Of a stretch of 64,000 nt of DNA, positions 63,344-64,000 are shown one piece after another. The position numbers and the translations under genes were made by a program. Under the pieces are notes generated by a model, which was not told the origin of the DNA, made no database searches, and saw only the letters and a list, made by a program, of their open reading frames with translations. This DNA is from CAWEHU01 sp963808965. GTDB taxonomy: Bacteria; Pseudomonadota; Alphaproteobacteria; Acetobacterales; Acetobacteraceae. Position 1 is the stretch's first letter; the number at the start of each line of letters is the position of its first letter. The DNA lies in the NCBI GenBank assembly GCA_963808965.1, contig CAWEHU010000007.1:158427-222426 (forward strand), given 5' to 3'.

Positions 63344-63907
63344 ATGCGCCGACGCACGCTGATCGCAACCTCCGTTTTGGGAACAATCCTCCTCATGAGC
63401 GAAACCGCCCCGGCTCAACCTAAGCTCGATCCCGAGAACACCTTGTACATGGACCTCAAGGACGGGCGCGTGGTGATCGAGCTTCTGCCCGACCTGGCGC
63501 CGAAGCACGTGGCGCGGGTGAAGGAGCTGACCCGCGAGGGCTTCTACAACAACACGCCGTTCCACCGCGTTATCCCCGGCTTCATGGCGCAGGGCGGCGA
63601 CCCGACGGGCACCGGAACCGGGGGCAGCAAGCTTCCCGACCTGCCGGCCGAGTTCACGAACAAGGCGCATTTCCTACGCGGCACGGTCGGCGCGGCCCGC
63701 ACGCAGAACCCGAACAGCGCGAACAGCCAGTTCTTCATCTGCTTCGCGCCTGCTCCCTCGCTCGACGGCCAGTACACGATTTGGGGCCGGGTCGTCTCCG
63801 GGATGGAGTATGTGGACCACATCAAGAAGGGCAGCGGCTCCAGCGGTTCGGTCCAGAACCCCGACCGGATCGTCCGCATGCAGGTCGCGGCGGACGCGAA
63901 AAGCTGA
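63344..63907 (+). CDS. Peptidyl-prolyl cis-trans isomerase, exported cyclophilin
   Basis: 187 residues. N-terminal signal peptide (MRRRTLIATSVLGTILLMSE, cleavage near APAQ), then a compact cyclophilin domain: FYNNTPFHRVIPGFMAQGGDPTGTGTGG with catalytic Arg and Phe, ANSQFFICFAPAPSLDGQYTIWGRVVSGMEYVDHI. The eukaryotic-type insertions are absent, as usual for bacterial PpiA/PpiB. The signal suggests the periplasm, where it helps protein folding. 47 bp after coaD and probably in the same transcript. Confidence 0.94.
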   Translation: MRRRTLIATSVLGTILLMSETAPAQPKLDPENTLYMDLKDGRVVIELLPDLAPKHVARVKELTREGFYNNTPFHRVIPGFMAQGGDPTGTGTGGSKLPDLPAEFTNKAHFLRGTVGAARTQNPNSANSQFFICFAPAPSLDGQYTIWGRVVSGMEYVDHIKKGSGSSGSVQNPDRIVRMQVAADAKS

Positions 63908-63967
63908 GCGGCCGAGCGGAGCTCACCTGTTGACCTCGCCCGCGCCTTGGCGTTCAAGCGCGGCTGA

Positions 63968-64000
63968 GAGCCCGTAGCTCAGACGGTAGAGCACGAGACT
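63968..64000 (+). tRNA. tRNA gene, 5' part only (probably tRNA-Lys)
   Basis: The last 33 bases fit a tRNA 5' half: acceptor strand GAGCCCG, TA, D-stem GCTC with loop AGACGGTA and GAGC, then A, the anticodon 5' arm CGAGA and CT of the loop. The window ends just before the anticodon. The acceptor and D-arm resemble tRNA-Lys of related bacteria, but identity cannot be read. Confidence 0.85.

Overview
The window is high-GC chromosomal DNA from an alphaproteobacterium. Lineage-restricted markers support this: a DUF1013/TrcR regulator, DUF1192 and DUF465 small proteins, a single bifunctional RelA/SpoT gene beside rpoZ, and a low-complexity protein family at 54.9 kb that I associate with Acetobacteraceae. 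Rhodospirillales/Acetobacteraceae is my inference, not a proven assignment. Four proteins carry C-terminal PEP-CTERM sorting tags, so the organism should have an exosortase, although none is in this window.

Layout. 0-9 kb: the 3' end of alaS, a molbindin, a PEP-CTERM protein with two molybdopterin-oxidoreductase-like domains, a VapBC-type pair with a truncated toxin, DUF29, OsmC, an Fsr-type exporter, a dienelactone hydrolase and isocitrate dehydrogenase. 9-19 kb: a hybrid histidine kinase, an AidB-like acyl-CoA dehydrogenase, DUF1264, purE-purK, TrcR and small proteins. 19.2-23.8 kb: the most unusual locus, an NB-ARC STAND ATPase with a WD40 array of about 13 near-identical 126-bp units. Its stop overlaps (ATGA) the start of a KAP-family P-loop NTPase. 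23.8-38.8 kb: Hsp20, threonine aldolase, O-antigen ligase, HCCA isomerase, PncC, DUF2252, PgpA, a hydrolase, two transport/redox genes, a soluble lytic transglycosylase, dapA and smpB. 38.9-41.7 kb: two PEP-CTERM genes, one preceded by two well-formed sigma-54 promoter motifs. 41.7-50.7 kb: UdgB-NYN pair, folK, rpoZ, rsh, acpS, a PEP-CTERM gene, lepB-rnc-era. 50.8-55.6 kb: accessory DNA with a possible nuclease, a mobilisation-like protein, an IS66 remnant and an SRAP protein. 55.7-58.8 kb: an alkylation-repair operon ada - 2OG-Fe(II) oxygenase - alkB - ogt. 59-64 kb: gyrA, coaD, a periplasmic cyclophilin and the start of a tRNA gene.

Many reading frames are broken by single-base indels, mostly insertions: fsr, the dienelactone hydrolase (twice), slt, folK, two PEP-CTERM genes, the 54.9-kb gene, the KAP gene (three times) and the STAND-WD40 gene (about 17 times). 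Coding quality on both sides of each break is intact, so consensus errors or very recent lesions are likelier than old decay. Long genes such as gyrA, rsh and the hybrid kinase are unbroken, so the errors are not evenly spread. Coordinates for broken genes span the whole reconstructed gene.
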